This document shows positions 63,015 to 64,000 of a stretch of 64,000 nucleotides of DNA, piece after piece (the first letter of the stretch is position 1; each line of letters opens with the position of its first letter). Below the pieces are notes generated by a model, which was not told the DNA's origin, made no database searches, and saw nothing but the letters and a program-made list of their open reading frames with translations. A program made the position numbers and the translations under genes. Source of the stretch: Pseudoxanthobacter soli DSM 19599 (lineage in GTDB: Bacteria > Pseudomonadota > Alphaproteobacteria > Rhizobiales > Segnochrobactraceae); NCBI RefSeq assembly GCF_900148505.1, contig NZ_FRXO01000001.1, positions 434,001-498,000 on the forward strand, read 5' to 3'.

Positions 63015-64000
63015 TCAGCCGACGGCGGCGAGACGCGGGGGACGGCGCGGCGCCTCTTCCTGGTGGTCGGTCAGCCGGGTCGGATATTCGCCGGTGAAGC
63101 AGGCATCGCAGAACTGCGGCTCGGCGTTCTGGCGCCTCGCCTCGCCGACGGCGCGATAAAGCCCGTTGATGCTGAGGAAGGCGAGGCTGTCGACCTTGAT
63201 GAAGGCCGCGATCTCCTCGACCGACATGCGCGAGGCGATCAGCTTCGACTTCTCCGGCGTGTCGACACCGTAGAAGCAGGAATCGGTCGTCGGCGGGCTG
63301 GCGATGCGCATGTGCACTTCGGTGGCGCCGGCGTCGCGGACCATCTCGACGATTTTCAGGGAGGTGGTGCCGCGCACGATGGAATCGTCGATCAGCACCA
63401 CGCGCTTGCCCTCAAGCATGGCGCGGTTGGCGTTGTGCTTCAGCTTCACGCCCATGCGGCGGATCGAATCCGTCGGCTGGATGAAGGTGCGGCCGACATA
63501 GTGGTTGCGGATGATGCCGAGTTCGAACGGAAGGTTCGCTGCCTGGGCGTAACCGATGGCGGCCGGCGTGCCGGAATCCGGCACCGGCACCACGAGATCG
63601 GCCGGAGCCGGGGATTCGAGCGCGAGTTCGGCGCCGATATTCTTGCGGACATTGTAGATGTTGCGGCCTTCGACGACCGAATCCGGCCGGGCGAAGTAGA
63701 CATATTCGAAGATGCAGAAGCGCGGACGCACCGGCTGGAACGGGCGCAGGCTCTCGATGCCGCGCTCGGTGATGACCACGAGTTCGCCCGGTTCGATGTC
63801 GCGGATGAAATGGGCGCCGATGATGTCGAGGGCGCACGTCTCCGAGGCGAGCACCGCGGCGCCGTCGAGTTCGCCGAGCACCAGCGGGCGCACGCCGAGA
63901 GGATCGCGGCAGCCGATCATGCCGCCCTCGGAGAGCGCGACGATGGCATAGGCGCCCTCGATCTGGCGCAGCGCGTCGACGAGACGGTCGATCAGCGGGC
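63015..64000 (-). CDS. purF: Amidophosphoribosyltransferase (5' end beyond the window)
   Basis: The C-terminal ~328 residues are present; the start and the N-terminal nucleophile Cys lie beyond the right edge. Visible are part of the Ntn glutaminase domain (ALSEGGMIGCRDPLGVRPL) and the PRTase domain with VVPVPDSGTPAAIGYAQ and the PRPP motif VVLIDDSIVRGTTS. A C-terminal FCDACFTGEYP lies near the end. The enzyme makes phosphoribosylamine, the first committed step of purine synthesis. Confidence 0.97.
   Translation of the reverse strand, partial: PLIDRLVDALRQIEGAYAIVALSEGGMIGCRDPLGVRPLVLGELDGAAVLASETCALDIIGAHFIRDIEPGELVVITERGIESLRPFQPVRPRFCIFEYVYFARPDSVVEGRNIYNVRKNIGAELALESPAPADLVVPVPDSGTPAAIGYAQAANLPFELGIIRNHYVGRTFIQPTDSIRRMGVKLKHNANRAMLEGKRVVLIDDSIVRGTTSLKIVEMVRDAGATEVHMRIASPPTTDSCFYGVDTPEKSKLIASRMSVEEIAAFIKVDSLAFLSINGLYRAVGEARRQNAEPQFCDACFTGEYPTRLTDHQEEAPRRPPRLAAVG

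Noticed and set aside
1-64000. CRISPR arrays, insertion sequences, prophage or integrative elements
   Set aside because: No regularly spaced direct repeats, transposase, integrase or tRNA-linked att duplication was found; the tRNA-Val flanks show no partial tRNA copy.

Overview
The window is a stretch of chromosome from a GC-rich alphaproteobacterium, most likely of the order Hyphomicrobiales (Rhizobiales). The evidence is the gene content and order: ntrY-ntrX-trkA-(aminotransferase)-hfq-hflX-mazG, topA-rnr, dprA-plsY, an usg gene, cysG-DUF2849-cysI-cysH-DUF934, and purF next to an SDR. No phage, plasmid, insertion sequence, rRNA or CRISPR was seen. The only tRNA is tRNA-Val(CAC).

Layout. 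Positions 1-13.2 kb hold an atypical SDR, then acylphosphatase, a DUF983 protein, RNase R and topoisomerase I on the minus strand. They are followed by dprA, plsY, a PAP2-like protein, tRNA-Val, a small stress membrane protein, a cold-shock protein and an MFS carrier. Positions 13.4-18.9 kb hold two tandem paralogous small methyltransferases and an aminotransferase on the plus strand, then a glutamine-synthetase-like ligase with a glutamine amidotransferase on the minus strand, and a Nudix hydrolase. Positions 19.2-24.2 kb are the sulfite/APS assimilation operon. Positions 24.2-34.8 kb are a polyamine block. It has a second glutamine-synthetase-like ligase, a class III aminotransferase and an FAD oxidoreductase (gamma-glutamyl-polyamine style catabolism), followed by an exported chorismate mutase. 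Beyond a class III nucleotide cyclase lies a complete potFGHI-type ABC importer transcribed the other way. Positions 34.8-46.2 kb are mostly housekeeping: MFS carrier, glyQS, aquaporin, purB, rpe, a TPR methyltransferase, lipB and mazG. Positions 46.3-56.2 kb hold a secreted PDZ protein with an acidic repeat tail, a broken acetyltransferase, hflX, hfq, a D-amino-acid transaminase-like gene, trkA, ntrX, ntrY and usg. Positions 56.2-64 kb hold a large secreted phytase-like protein, an SMR exporter, a DUF488 protein, a Tat-exported 5'-nucleotidase-like protein, an SDR and the 3' part of purF.

The most informative non-coding signals are three. (1) A guanidine-II (mini-ykkC) riboswitch lies directly upstream of the sugE/gdx-like exporter at 59.6 kb: two hairpins with ACGA loops, a promoter ending just before the first hairpin, and an SD that can pair with the 3' arm of the second. 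(2) Four copies of a ~118-bp palindromic intergenic repeat are present. In three of them the element's end supplies the stop codon of the neighbouring gene. (3) A Pho-box-like direct repeat lies upstream of the phytase-like gene. Also notable are the three 63-bp repeats in the PDZ gene, the exported chorismate mutase and the tandem methyltransferase pair.

All family assignments come from motifs and recall of family features, without database searches. Promoter and terminator calls were made by eye.
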